Positions 25,189 to 36,536 of a stretch of DNA of 64,000 bases are shown piece by piece. A program made the translations under genes and the position numbers. How positions within the stretch are numbered: position 1 is the stretch's first letter; each line of letters begins with the position of its first letter. Under the pieces are notes generated by a model. That model did no database searches and was not told where the DNA came from. It worked only from the letters and a program-made list of their open reading frames with translations. The stretch comes from Maea johnstoni (taxonomy: Eukaryota > Annelida > Polychaeta > Spionida > Magelonidae), in assembly GCA_963942565.1 (NCBI GenBank), contig OZ012687.1, positions 14,307,445-14,371,444 of the forward strand, in the 5' to 3' direction.

Positions 25189-25400
25189 CGATTTTAAACA
25201 TTATTGTGCCGCGGTATGCGCCGGCACATGTCAGGCACACATGCGGTGTACCGCGGCAATTGATGAATTGGTGCACCAAATATGGCGCAATAGATTTGTT
25301 TACTCTTGTCCTGTCTTGAGTGTAACTTTACCGAAGTTCTAGAGAATTTTCCTCTCTTTCGCGCAGATTAACAGTGGAAAAAGGTAAGTTGTCTGTAAAT
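25189..25400 (+). promoter_or_regulatory. GC-rich hairpin and possible non-coding first exon
   Basis: TGCCGCGGTA (25207-25216) pairs perfectly with TACCGCGGCA (25249-25258) around a GC-rich loop. Further right, a pyrimidine-rich stretch with TTTCGCGC is followed by AAAAAG|GTAAGT, a consensus donor at about 25384. This could be a promoter with an untranslated exon on the + strand. No coding exon follows that I can identify. Confidence 0.2.
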
Positions 25401-26817
<1,417 letters not shown>

Positions 26818-27048
26818 GGCCTAAGAAAAAATTATTTTTTTTCATTTAACCCTACCTTAGCAAGTTTTTAATCAAACAAATACCTACCCTAAAGTTTTTT
26901 TTCCGCGCTCCCAACTCCTAATCAATGTAAAACATGCATAAAATACACATTTTTGACAAAAAAAAATGCAAAAAATATTTTTACCTACCTACCTACCTTA
27001 CATTTTTTTAGACTGTTTCAGGAAACAAACAATATTTTTTTCTTGGCC
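26818..27048. mobile_element. Harbinger-like MITE
   Basis: GGCCTAAG and TTGGCC ends, TGA duplicated on both sides (26815-26817, 27049-27051). Confidence 0.8.
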
Positions 27049-27051
27049 TGA

Positions 27052-27725
27052 TGGGTATAAAAAATGACAGTGTCAGTAGATTTTTTCCTTTTCTTTCTCT
27101 TTTACATACTTATTGCATACTCAATAACTATAGACTTTGATGCTCATTGTAATCTCTGTCTTTGAACGTAGTTAAATCTCATTGCTGTTAATTGGCCAGC
27201 TGCCAGTATGATGGATGGATATTCCACTGACGATAGCAATCATAAAAAAATTAATAGTTTCTCCGCAGGTAGTTCAGGTGAGAAATTGACATATGCTATG
27301 TTAATAAGTAATAAAAAAAACTTTGACTAGGGAACAACTTTGTGTCAGAGTTGGGGCTCCGGAAACAAGTAATTTTTTAGTACTGCCCTTGTAGTACTGC
27401 GTCTGGTTTAGCATCAGCAACATGGGCGCCAGTCAAACCTGTACCTCCTTTTGTAGAAATGGTGCAAATCAGGGCAACGCACAAATAGATTTCATATCAA
27501 TGTAATTGACCAGTACCTCTACTCTCAACCCTATAATTAAGCTACAGTTTGCACAGAGATGTCCTTGGTACCCAGTCTTCCAAAAAAATGAACGCAGCAG
27601 GTTGACAAATAACCCTATGACTGAGGTCCCCTAAAGGTGAATTACCTCCCGGGGGAGCTCTCAATGCTGCAGGCTGGGCCAGGCCCTGGCATCTTCTGCA
27701 AGTGCATAGTAGCTCAGAGGAATAA
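27052..27725. other. No feature seen
   Basis: Unique sequence. The - strand frame 27542-27730 has no domain pattern. Confidence 0.45.
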
Positions 27726-28240
27726 GGCATAAAAAATAAATTGTTTGTTTACTGTAACAACCCCAAAAAAATAGGGTAGGTAGGTCAGTAAAAAAAAAAA
27801 AAATTCATTATTTTTTTGGTCAAAAATGTGTGTTTTATGCATGTTTTACGTTGATTGAGAGTTTGGAAAAAGAACAAAAACCATGTATATTTCAGATCAA
27901 AAATGATGTGAAGAACTTTTATTTTCTAGAGAAATATAGACATTACACAAAGGGTAAAAAATGATTGTTTGATAAACAATATGCACTATTGTCAAATATT
28001 TACAATTGAAAATAGCTGCTAATCAATACTGTAAACACTGATACATACATCTTCTCTACATTGTTTGTACTGTACTGATATATGCTTTTTATGAAGGAGA
28101 AATAAAAATGATTTAAAATTAAAAATGTTTTACGTTGATTGAGAGTTTGGAGGGCGGAAAAAACTTTGGGGTAGGGTTTTTTTTGAATGAAAACTTGTTA
28201 GGGTAGGGTTACTGGAAACAAACAACTTTTTTTTTAGGCC
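27726..28240. mobile_element. Harbinger-like MITE interrupted by a ~257-bp insertion
   Basis: TAA target duplications (27723-27725, 28241-28243) and family ends are present, but the body is split. A 26-bp segment of the MITE occurs twice, at 27841-27866 and 28125-28150, on either side of unrelated DNA. Confidence 0.8.
27867..28124 (+). mobile_element. Possible retroposed insert inside the MITE
   Basis: About 257 bp flanked by the 26-bp direct repeat. The right end is A-rich and contains AATAAA shortly before ATTTAAAATTAAAA, as expected for a + strand retroposed 3' end. The source is unknown, and no coding sense was found. A long target duplication plus an A-rich tail suggests LINE-mediated insertion; this is inference. 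Confidence 0.5.
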
Positions 28241-28582
28241 TAAAAACAAGTAGATATGAAACTGGTCAACCTGAACAAACTGGCTGCGGTGAATATCCCA
28301 AAAGTTGCGTTCTATGCATGTTGGTGTGCAATAGTATATTAACAACGATCATTGCACCTTGACAGCTTTGCACTTATATAGCTATATGGGTGGTATGATG
28401 GCATACTACCAGATTCAATACATACCAATCTATATATCATCAGAATTAGGTCAACTAGAATATATTGATCTGTTCTGAGTTCCCAACAAGCAGTTGTGAC
28501 CGGCATATGCTGGTGTTATGAATTATAATGCATCAATCATGACGGATTTGCTGGCATGCAGCTTGAAACTACACTCCTATTA

Positions 28583-28745
28583 TGCACCAGTCAATTGAAT
28601 CCCCGGGAGGGGGGGGCCGGGAAATGGCCGGGCGATGCCGGGCTTATCCTGTTTAGTACACCAAAATGCTGCCCCGCAGGGTGGGGACATAACTAACTAG
28701 TAGAGCGACGATATAGGCCGGGGCACGGGGGCGGGGATAGTGCAT
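28583..28745. mobile_element. GC-rich MITE-like element with TGCAC ends
   Basis: Starts TGCACCAGTCAATTGAATCC and ends GGGGATAGTGCATA, with GGGCCGGG-type runs inside. The same text appears inverted at 30640-30795. TGCAC/GTGCA ends suggest short inverted termini. Class unknown. Confidence 0.55.
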
Positions 28746-29500
28746 ACCACCCAAATCCTCCTCATGCCAAAATCCTATTTACTAAATGATTAGCCCAATC
28801 TGCCGCCTAGCAGTGGATAGACAGATGGTATGAGATATTGTCATGATGATACGACCGGCACTGAATGTGGCTAGTATGAAATTATCCTTTTATATAAATA
28901 CGAGGAAAAAAACAAGAATTTTAACAAAAACAAACCCATTGATGATTACTGAATCTCGTTAAATTTGGAAGATAACACTTTAATTATAGCAAGACTACAA
29001 AGCAAAGCTTTAAATGCTCGCGAATCTCGAAAATATTTTGAGAAATAACCACACGGTATGAGTAGTGATTGTCCAAAAATTAATGGCACAACAATTGCTA
29101 CGATTTCACCCTGTCGAGCGTGCAAAATAACCACTTGTCCTGTTGCAAGTAAATTCGACAAAAAACAGCAATCTGGCAAGCAGAACAAGACCCTTACTTG
29201 CCCCGCTTGGCAAGAAATGTCTTTTGGCAGAGCCCTCGCAATGTAACTCACCTTAGTTAAACAGGGTTGTGGGACAAGTGGAAGTGCCAGCGTGGGCAAG
29301 TAAACGTTTTAGGGGCAGCTTGTCATGCTCAGCAAGTGATGTTTTGGAACCTATGTTGCACCCTGCTATCGCAACATTGTCTGTTCACAACAGCTTTAAA
29401 AGAATTAAATGGCAAGTAGAATGAGTTGTGGCAGTTATAAGATTCTAAACTGCATTAGAGTTGACCCACAGAGATGCAGATAATTTATCTTTTTTGTGAA
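28746..29500. other. Unique DNA; possible - strand CABIT exon at 28946-29146 unproven
   Basis: A 117-codon open frame on the - strand (29299-28946) contains GQVVILHA and SLLIPCGYFSK..FKALL, loosely like a CABIT second half. See findings. No donor or poly(A) signal supports it. Confidence 0.15.
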
Positions 29501-29860
29501 CATAAAGAACATCGCCATGGCAACTTTTCCCGCTACTATAATCATGACGGCGACTGAGCATTTGTTGCACTGAAGATTTGGTGTGTGGTTGCGCATGTTG
29601 CGTGGTCAGTGGTGGTCAAAAGTATGTGCAACACACTAGTGCGTTCCCTAATCATTCCACATTAACCTTTAAAGCAGTCACAAAGTTACGACGGGATTCT
29701 GTCTCACCGTGACGTCATTCTTCCCCAAATTCTGCGGATAGAGGTCGCCGCTTTTGTTTGGACTTTGCAGATACAAGTTGCGCAAAAAACTTGCGCACAT
29801 CGCAAATTTCGTCCAAATGAACTTCGAAACTGACCGATCCATTGGAACTGTTTTCAAGGT
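29500..29860. promoter_or_regulatory. Cluster of transcription-factor-like motifs
   Basis: Within 350 bp: CCATGGCAAC (RFX X-box-like half), TTTCCCGC (E2F consensus, 29526-29533), the perfect CRE TGACGTCA (29710-29717), and two TTGCGCA repeats near 29777 and 29792. The density in AT-rich DNA suggests a promoter or enhancer. A short + strand frame reading MNFETDRSIGTVFK ends at an AAG|GTATCA site, weakly exon-like. Confidence 0.3.
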
Positions 29861-30639
29861 ATCAGTACATATGCTTATGCCAGTCATGAACACTTCTTTG
29901 CAGAAGGGCTGCACAAGCTATTTCATGCCAGAAATATCTAAAAATGAAATAGCCATTTTAAAATCCAATCGTGGTAGTCTTACCAGATAAGAATTGATAG
30001 TTTGCATGAGAATGTACAGTGGCTGGAATTTCTCACGGTACCACAGACCAAGCTGCTATGGACTTTTCAACAAAGACAATCTTCATGAGGTGCATGAAGG
30101 CACTCAGTATCAGTTTTTTTCTAGGATGTTCCTGCATTTGTACAAATCAACACAATAAAAGTTTATTTTCAAATTCATTTATCATATGTTTGATCCCCAC
30201 ATGGATAGAAAATATGGTTGAAAGGGTAACTTGGGGAAGAACAAATCATAGGTTTATATGAAAGATCATGAACATAGCTCAATATCTGTCATAAACAGGG
30301 AAGTCCTGGAACTCCACACAAAGAGAAACCTAAAATTGCAATTAGTGAATAGCACCTCCTCTGAGCCAAGGCCGCAGCCATTGTGAATCCGGGTCATCAA
30401 CCCCTGCTGTGGTCATGAGCTTAGTGGTGCATGAGACAGGCACAGAGCTAGGGCAGGAAGTGATCTCTGCCACCCAATTGTAAAACATGGCTGCAGCCAG
30501 TCGCTGCCAGGGGCTGGGCAGGATGATGGCAATATGCAAAAAACTCCCCACATGGGATCACTGAGAGAAAAAGAAGGGCAGCATCCTGTTCTTGAAGTGT
30601 ATTACTTTCATATAAGCTGATATGTATGTGAGCCTTTAG
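29861..30639. other. No gene seen
   Basis: Mixed DNA. 30345-30545 is somewhat GC-richer, with open frames on the - strand but no family pattern. Confidence 0.4.
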
Positions 30640-30795
30640 GGCCCATTTTAAAAAATGTGCCCCGGGGGGGCGGGGATTAGTGACAAAAAAATGTGCCGCG
30701 GGGGGCGGGGACTATGAAAAATAGTGCAGAAGGTCGGTTCACTATCCCCGCCCCATCCCGGCCCCCCCCTCCCGGGGATTCAATTGACTGGTGCA
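30640..30795. mobile_element. GC-rich TGCAC element, inverted copy
   Basis: The right end is GGGGATTCAATTGACTGGTG, the complement of the left end at 28583. The inside has repeated GTGCCGCGGGGGGCGGGGA-like units. Confidence 0.55.
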
Positions 30796-30799
30796 TTAT

Positions 30800-32080
30800 T
30801 TACTGCATAGCCATGATGTAATCCAGGGATAAACAGCAATTCTCCCAGTTTGGCTCATGACATAGCCTATTGATTATGATACATTGTCTCTAAAAGTATC
30901 ATTCAGTAGTAGCTTACCATAACAATGTATCATTTTATGTCCTTTTACATCCCATTTGATGGGAAACTGGCTAAAAGGGCTGCTTCATCACAGATAATGT
31001 TTCTCTAATAGAGCATCTTTAAAAGGAAATCTTTTTCACTATTTCCCATTGTGATACAAACAAAATAATACCCTTAGATCCCCCTCCCTTTTTCTATTTG
31101 CACATCATTTGCTAATATTCATACCGTATTCAATTATGGTTAAGGTGATGATATGAAAAAAAACATTTTATTTCTGCATGCCAAGACTAAGGTAGTAAGA
31201 CAGAGTAGCAAATATATAATGTATAAAGAAAGTGTGGACTAAAAATAACAAAGTTCAAAAGATTTTCTTTACTGTGAAAACTTTCACTATATATGTTTTC
31301 TTTAATTTAGCTGTGGTTTAAAAAATATGCCCACCTCTATGTGTTATAGGCCCCATCATGTAATGACAGTCCCCATTTCTGCCTCTGCATACTACCTACA
31401 TAAGCTGCACTCATACATATCTGGTTATAAATATATCACAGTAGATGATTAAATCCTTCTTTCCATGTTGGTAAAAATGACTCCTGGGCACAAAATATAA
31501 TCAAAGTTAAATTCTTATCAATATCTTTCAGTATCACTTTCAGATAACACAATTGGTAATTGATACAAATATGTTTATACACACACACGTACACACATGG
31601 ACATATGTATATGTACATATATATATATCTTGATCATACATACATACATATACATACATATATATAATTATATATTTGTAATCATGTATTTGCAATTATA
31701 GTATTATGTTATTGCGCAGTAACTACTGAACAAGATATTTCACACAAGGTTGCAATTTTTAAAAAAAGTAGATGTAGTGTTATAAAATACAACTAATTTG
31801 ACTATTTCACATCTTACATGTAACTAGGAGTATATGTTGCACCATAGAAAGTAGGTATAATGGTAAAATATGTTATACCAAAAAAGTATGGTTTCAGTAC
31901 TGATACTTCTATCATGTAACTAACAGCATATTATAATGTTGTCATAAAACAGCCATAAATGCTAAATTCAATCATACCTGGAAAATAGACGGTTTTCAGA
32001 ATTCCTATCTAGTTCTTGTCCAAAATTGACTTTTATCATTATCCAAGTTAATGGCTTCCGCTGTTTAATAGACTTGAGAC
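30800..32080. other. No gene; short AT/CA-rich simple repeats near 31575-31670
   Basis: Unique AT-rich DNA with ACACAC, ATGTAT and CATACATACATA runs. No exon-like pattern. Confidence 0.5.
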
Positions 32081-32312
32081 TAAACACATTTATGCCTCTA
32101 CACCCATAAATGACATAACTATTTTGCTGCCGGTATCTTTGTAAATAAAACATTTTTCTCAAATATATGAAGGAGAAATGTTGATTAGAGCCCCCAACTG
32201 AAAAATCCTTCAAATATTTTATGGATGCAATCTTAACTCCAAGATTATTTTCAAATGTATCATAGATGTAGAAGACACTTGTCAATGAGATTTTCAGGCA
32301 TGAATGGGTTAA
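32081..32312. mobile_element. TTAA-flanked MITE (family B)
   Basis: The right end is AGGCATGAATGGGTTAA, the left end AAACACATTTATGCCTC. Internal ATATATGAAGGAGAAAT and TCCTTCAAATATTTT are inverted. Full-length copy of about 230 bp. Confidence 0.65.
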
Positions 32313-33211
32313 AGTGTAATGAAGGGATTCTAATTTGACATATCTAAGTGGTTTAAGAGGCATTCATGAGTAATTGATCCTACAAACATCCATGTGTGCA
32401 CAAACACATCTCTCCAGCTTGGTGTTTCCTTTCATGCTAATACAGACATCAAAATAACATCAGTGTTGTGTTCAAGTACCTAAAATGCTTTAAGCAAACA
32501 TCAATGCCACACGCCATTAACCTTTGGCAACGCTCCTGCAGGGAAATTGATGAAAACCCAGAGAGAGAAGTACCATATCAATTACCTAATCAAATCTACA
32601 AAGGAAGGACTCATTAATAAAACATCCTTTCTTTGATCAGTTTAGCAAGAGAAAAATGATCCAGCAAGCATAAAAAGATTTGATGATAATTTCTGTGTAT
32701 TTGCTTTTAACAAGGCTCAACATGAAATGTATGTAAACATTCCTTGTAAGGCAAGTGTTGAATAGGAGTTCATGAAGACGGGTGAAATTCTGAAGTTGTA
32801 AGATATAAGATAATAATCAGGCAAGCTATACATGGCTCTTTCTGTAATCAATCAATCAATGGGATGCCAGATCTATCAGTTCAATAAGCGGCATAAAAAC
32901 CTAATACTAAACCAATTACAAGATAATTGTATATGATTTCAGGAATTGTGAAAAGTAAGAATTTGGGATACTCCATCCCTCTTTTTGTGAGCAGTTAAAA
33001 ATCAACAGCTAAAAACCTTTATATAGAAAAATAAAATTAGTGCTAGGTCAAACCTCAACCTAATTGAATGAGAAATCAAACACATGAGCTTTGCAATTCC
33101 TTTGAGGTTGAGTGCAATCACTGGATGAATATGGTTTACTAGCCAGGCTATCCAAGGTATATCATAAAATTCCATCATTATAAAAAAAATGTAATGCAAA
33201 TTTCTATCCCT
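32313..33211. other. No feature seen
   Basis: Unique AT-rich DNA. Confidence 0.5.
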
Positions 33212-33214
33212 TTT

Positions 33215-33439
33215 GGCCTAAAAAAAAAGTTGCTTGTTTCCTGTAACCCTACCCTAACAAGTTTAAATTCAAAAAAATCCCTACCCTAAATGTTTTTTTC
33301 CGCCCTCCCAACCTCCTAAAACATGCATAAAACACACATTTCTGACCAAAAAAATAATGCAAAATTTTTTTTTTAATGACCTACCTACCCTAATTTTTTT
33401 GGAACCATTACAGGAAACACACAATATTTTTTCTTGGCC
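33215..33439. mobile_element. Harbinger-like MITE
   Basis: GGCCTAAAAA and TTGGCC ends, flanked by TTT on both sides. Full length, with a slightly shortened centre. Confidence 0.75.
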
Positions 33440-33729
33440 TTTCATTCATTTATTTGTCCTTAATAATTTGTGTTGTTTCAATATGTTGCCTTATCTTTTG
33501 GCTTTTCATATGTTTGTATATCTTTTGTAGCATGCCTACAGTCAACAAAGAATATATATATAGAGCCCACTCTCTATCAAACTTTGAATTTGATGGCTCA
33601 GCTGAATGACACCAGTTGCTGCGATTCTTGAATCATGAATTGATAGTTTCTAAAAGTTTATTTATCACAATACCTGTCAGGATCCATTACAGATATAATT
33701 ACATTACCTTTCAGAGATAATGAGAAATG

Positions 33730-33800
33730 AACCCTTTAAGCCCATACTAAACATCACATTTTGTATTGGCCAACTTAACCACCAGCAGCATAAGGGTTAA
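33730..33800 (-). mobile_element. TTAA MITE (family A) fragment
   Basis: Contains CATTTTGTATTGGCCAA and ends CCAGCAGCATAAGGGTTAA. Only one end of the family is present. Confidence 0.6.
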
Positions 33801-34600
33801 AGATTCCTTTCCCCACTCTTTTGAACTATATTCTGGGCAATTTCACTTGCCAAAACAAGAACAGCAGCTATGGTAATGCCAGTCTACACTATATGGGAAA
33901 CCTTAAAATTCTGGAAGCACACGCTGGACCAGTGTGTTAGATGGCTTCCTCAAATGTGTGTATTCAATGGATGCTCGGAATAATCTGATCATGTTAGGTT
34001 AATACATGTTGATGACAACTTGCCAAAAAGACACTTCAAGAAGACCCAGTTGCCAATTTAGGATGGGGGAATTAATCCTCGCTGAAGGAAACTGCAAGGA
34101 GTGCATGCTAGGAGTATGTATGGGCCTCTCTCTATTGGTTACCTAATAGTTATTTTTAATTTCAAATGTGTTAATACAGTACAACGTTGCATACAGGCTA
34201 TCATGGTAGAGAGTTCATCTTTAAAGGGTGTTCATATTTTTGATAAAATCCAATTAACATAATTTGATTAATGAAAGTGCAGAGATTTTCCTTAAGATAC
34301 TTGATTTCACCAGATGAATTATTTCTATTTATACAGATCCAGGTACATGTGTCTACCTGTTGCAGAATTTCCTCCTCCCACTCTGTCATCACCTCTAATG
34401 TGGACTAAGGGGGAGGGCCTGTCTTGGAATGGAACAACGTTAACACTGCTGGCAAGTAGATATTACCCTAACTATATTAGTAGATAAATAGCTACAGGAG
34501 AGGTTACAGTTGGTCACATGATAGCATATGTCGTCTGCTATGATAATCACTGAAACATTGTGGAAGCTTTTATGAGGATGATTATCATCATCAAGGCAGA
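33801..34600 (-). other. No exon seen; presumed CABIT intron
   Basis: Lies downstream (leftward) of the CABIT exon 2 donor, so it is intron if that gene model is right. Nothing recognisable in it. Confidence 0.4.
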
Positions 34601-34620
34601 TACAGCATTACAGACCTTAC

Positions 34621-34776
34621 TCGCTCGTAGTTTAGCCTTTACGTAAAACGAGAAGCCGTAGCAGCTGAGCAGTTGACAAGTGTGGCCGTCATCCAGATTT
34701 ACCTGTCGACGACCATCAGTGACAGTGGCTGGTCGGACACCTGTGAACAGGTACGCGGACAAGATTGGATCCCCGT
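34621..34776 (-). CDS. CABIT-domain protein, second coding exon
   Basis: After splicing, the frame continues with residues 73-124: DGDPILSAYLFTGVRPATVT, then VNLDDGHTCQLL and FSFYVKAKLRA. An extended stretch near a [VA]T.DG turn followed by a second [VI].L..G..[LC].LL strand fits the second half of a CABIT module. The acceptor is TTTTCAG|AC and the chosen donor GCGA|GTAAGG. The exon is 156 nt, phase 1 on both sides, so it keeps the frame. An alternative donor CAG|GTAAAT at 34703/34702 would end it after Gln97. Later exons must lie at lower coordinates; none is certain. Confidence 0.5.
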
Positions 34777-34813
34777 CTGAAAACACGAATCTCAAAGAAA
34801 ATATAAGTCTTAC
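34777..34813 (-). other. Apparent 37-nt GT-AG intron in the CABIT gene
   Basis: Between the two CABIT exons lie 37 nt that begin GTAAGA and end TTTTCAG, with a T-rich stretch before the AG. Removing them shifts the frame by one and joins FERLPT to DGDPIL. Reading through instead gives a tail that does not resemble a CABIT module and stops after about 30 more codons. An intron this short is at or below the usual animal minimum. A small assembly error or a pseudogene is possible. Confidence 0.45.
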
Positions 34814-35030
34814 CAGTGGGAAGTCTTTCAAATTTCTGTTTGCATGTAAGTGGGAAGAAAAATTCCTCGTTGATATTTCCTAGTGCTCTAATCCTTGGGA
34901 CGTCTTGTAAGCTATGCAAGACGATCACCTCCCCCTCTTTGATCAACACTTCATCCCCCCGTCCTAAGTTCGCAGTCGCTCGCACCAGCGCCGGTAGCGT
35001 CACCTTAGACATCATGTCCCGAGGTTCCAT
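34814..35030 (-). CDS. CABIT-domain protein (Themis/GAREM-like), first coding exon
   Basis: The exon codes 72 residues plus one base. An in-frame TAG lies two codons upstream, so the ATG at 35030 is a firm start. Order: MEPRDMMSK leader; LPALVRAT (12-19); DEVLIKEGEVIVLHS (26-40), an opening strand followed by the GE.[IV].[LV]HS pattern; then EEFFFPLTCKQKFERLP (55-71), matching the F.LPL....F..LP pattern of CABIT modules. CABIT proteins (Themis, GAREM) are adaptors in tyrosine-kinase signalling of lymphocytes or growth-factor receptors. They carry a conserved cysteine; Cys63 is present but I cannot say whether it is that one. The exon ends at a consensus ACTG|GTAAGA donor. The family call rests on remembered patterns, not on a search. 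Confidence 0.6.
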
Positions 35031-35240
35031 AATCTAGTAACCGATGTGAGATTTAGTAGCAGCCATAAGGTCCGCCTTAATCCACTCTTGACGTGCACGT
35101 CAATCGCCGCAGTTGTCACTTAGATAGCTGTCAAGTGCGGAGAGATGTTGAAACGTTCAAATCGCAAGCCGCCATCGCCAACTTTTCTATCCCGAGATGC
35201 AACCTGCCGCTGCTGGTATCTAGGTCAGCGTCTAGTTGCT
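35031..35240 (-). promoter_or_regulatory. Putative promoter of the CABIT gene with palindromic CRE pair
   Basis: The 200 bp upstream of the CABIT start (to the right on the + strand) are richer in GC and CpG than their surroundings. At 35088-35103 is the perfect 16-bp palindrome TTGACGTGCACGTCAA, which contains TGACG and CGTCA (CRE/ATF half-sites) around a central GTGCAC. At 35168-35176 the - strand reads GATGGCGGC, the core of a YY1-type initiator site. Both are sequence matches only; promoter function is inferred from position. Confidence 0.4.
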
Positions 35241-36261
35241 AAGCGGCAAAAGGCCAAGCGGTTGGAATGACAGGTTCTGGCACCGACTTGGCTATCCTTC
35301 GTTGAGCTGGTCAGAATTTTTTTCTCCTCTGGCAGAGCTTATACTCTTTTCTCCTCTGGCAGAGGCATACATTCTGATTCTCAATGATCGGCACCACATT
35401 TCTTTTCGTATCTTTCAACGCCAGAATTTTATTCTTGATTTTCACAAATTTCAGGGACAGATGTTTTCCTAAAAAAGGATAGCCCCCAGAATATCAAATG
35501 TTGCGCCCCTAATTGTATTAGTTCTATTCAATTTTTGATAAAAGTGTCCTCAATTTGTAGAAACAATGCCTTTTTAAGACGTCATTTACATATAGTTGCC
35601 ATGACAGCGGCAAAGGCAACACAGCAAATGAGGCTAGAAAACACTTTGTTCTTGTACTAGTTGCACCGTGTGGGAAAAAACTATATATACATGTAAAACT
35701 ATGGCAGCAGTATTTTACTGCATATATGTGATTTCACAGAAATTGACGATTAGCTGCCAATATGCCCCCCCCCCCCCCTAAAAACCGCAGCAAAAGCCCA
35801 GATTGCGTAAATTTGGTATGTTCAAATGTAAAAATCCCCAATTCTAGAATGGTTAGAGCAGCAAACAAGGGTTCATTTAGATGCTAGTTTTGGGTGTGTT
35901 TTTTAGGGGAGAGTGCTTAGCCTTTCTATCACTTATACGGGATATATTTTCTGAATCTGGCCAGATGCACCAATAACCAACCTAGCATATCGCTGTGCAT
36001 TTATCCAAGGATCAATAGGTCTGGCCAATATAAAAAAATCACGAACATAAGGAAATTTTGCTTAAGGTAACAGTGCACCTCTCAACTTCAATAATGCATA
36101 TGCATCGGTTTCAATATCCTGGATCCGCCCAAGGTCAGGATAGTAAATGCAGTATCATAAATGATTAGTAGAAGTAGTAGTAGTAGTATAGTTGTTGGTA
36201 GCGTTTTCCTCCTCAGCATCATCATCACCACCATTCCTATTAATGATTATTGATACCGTTA
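35241..36261. other. No gene; short duplication and C-run
   Basis: TTCTCCTCTGGCAGAG occurs twice around 35325 and 35350. A 14-C run lies at 35765-35778, and a short AGT repeat near 36170. Otherwise unique. Confidence 0.5.
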
Positions 36262-36457
36262 TTTATTAATATCATTTTTATTATTATTATCATTATTATT
36301 ATTATTATCATCATCATTACTATTATTATCATTATTATTATCATTATTATTATCATTATTATTATCATTATTATTATCATTATTTATATTATTATTATCA
36401 TTACTAGTATTATCATTATTATTATCATTACTAGTATTATCATTATTATCATTATTA

Positions 36458-36513
<56 letters not shown>

Positions 36514-36536
36514 GTTATTAATGTCATTATCATCTT
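36262..36536. repeat. (ATT/ATC)n microsatellite
   Basis: About 270 bp of ATT and ATC triplets ending in a pure ATT run. It gives a false poly-isoleucine frame. Confidence 0.97.
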
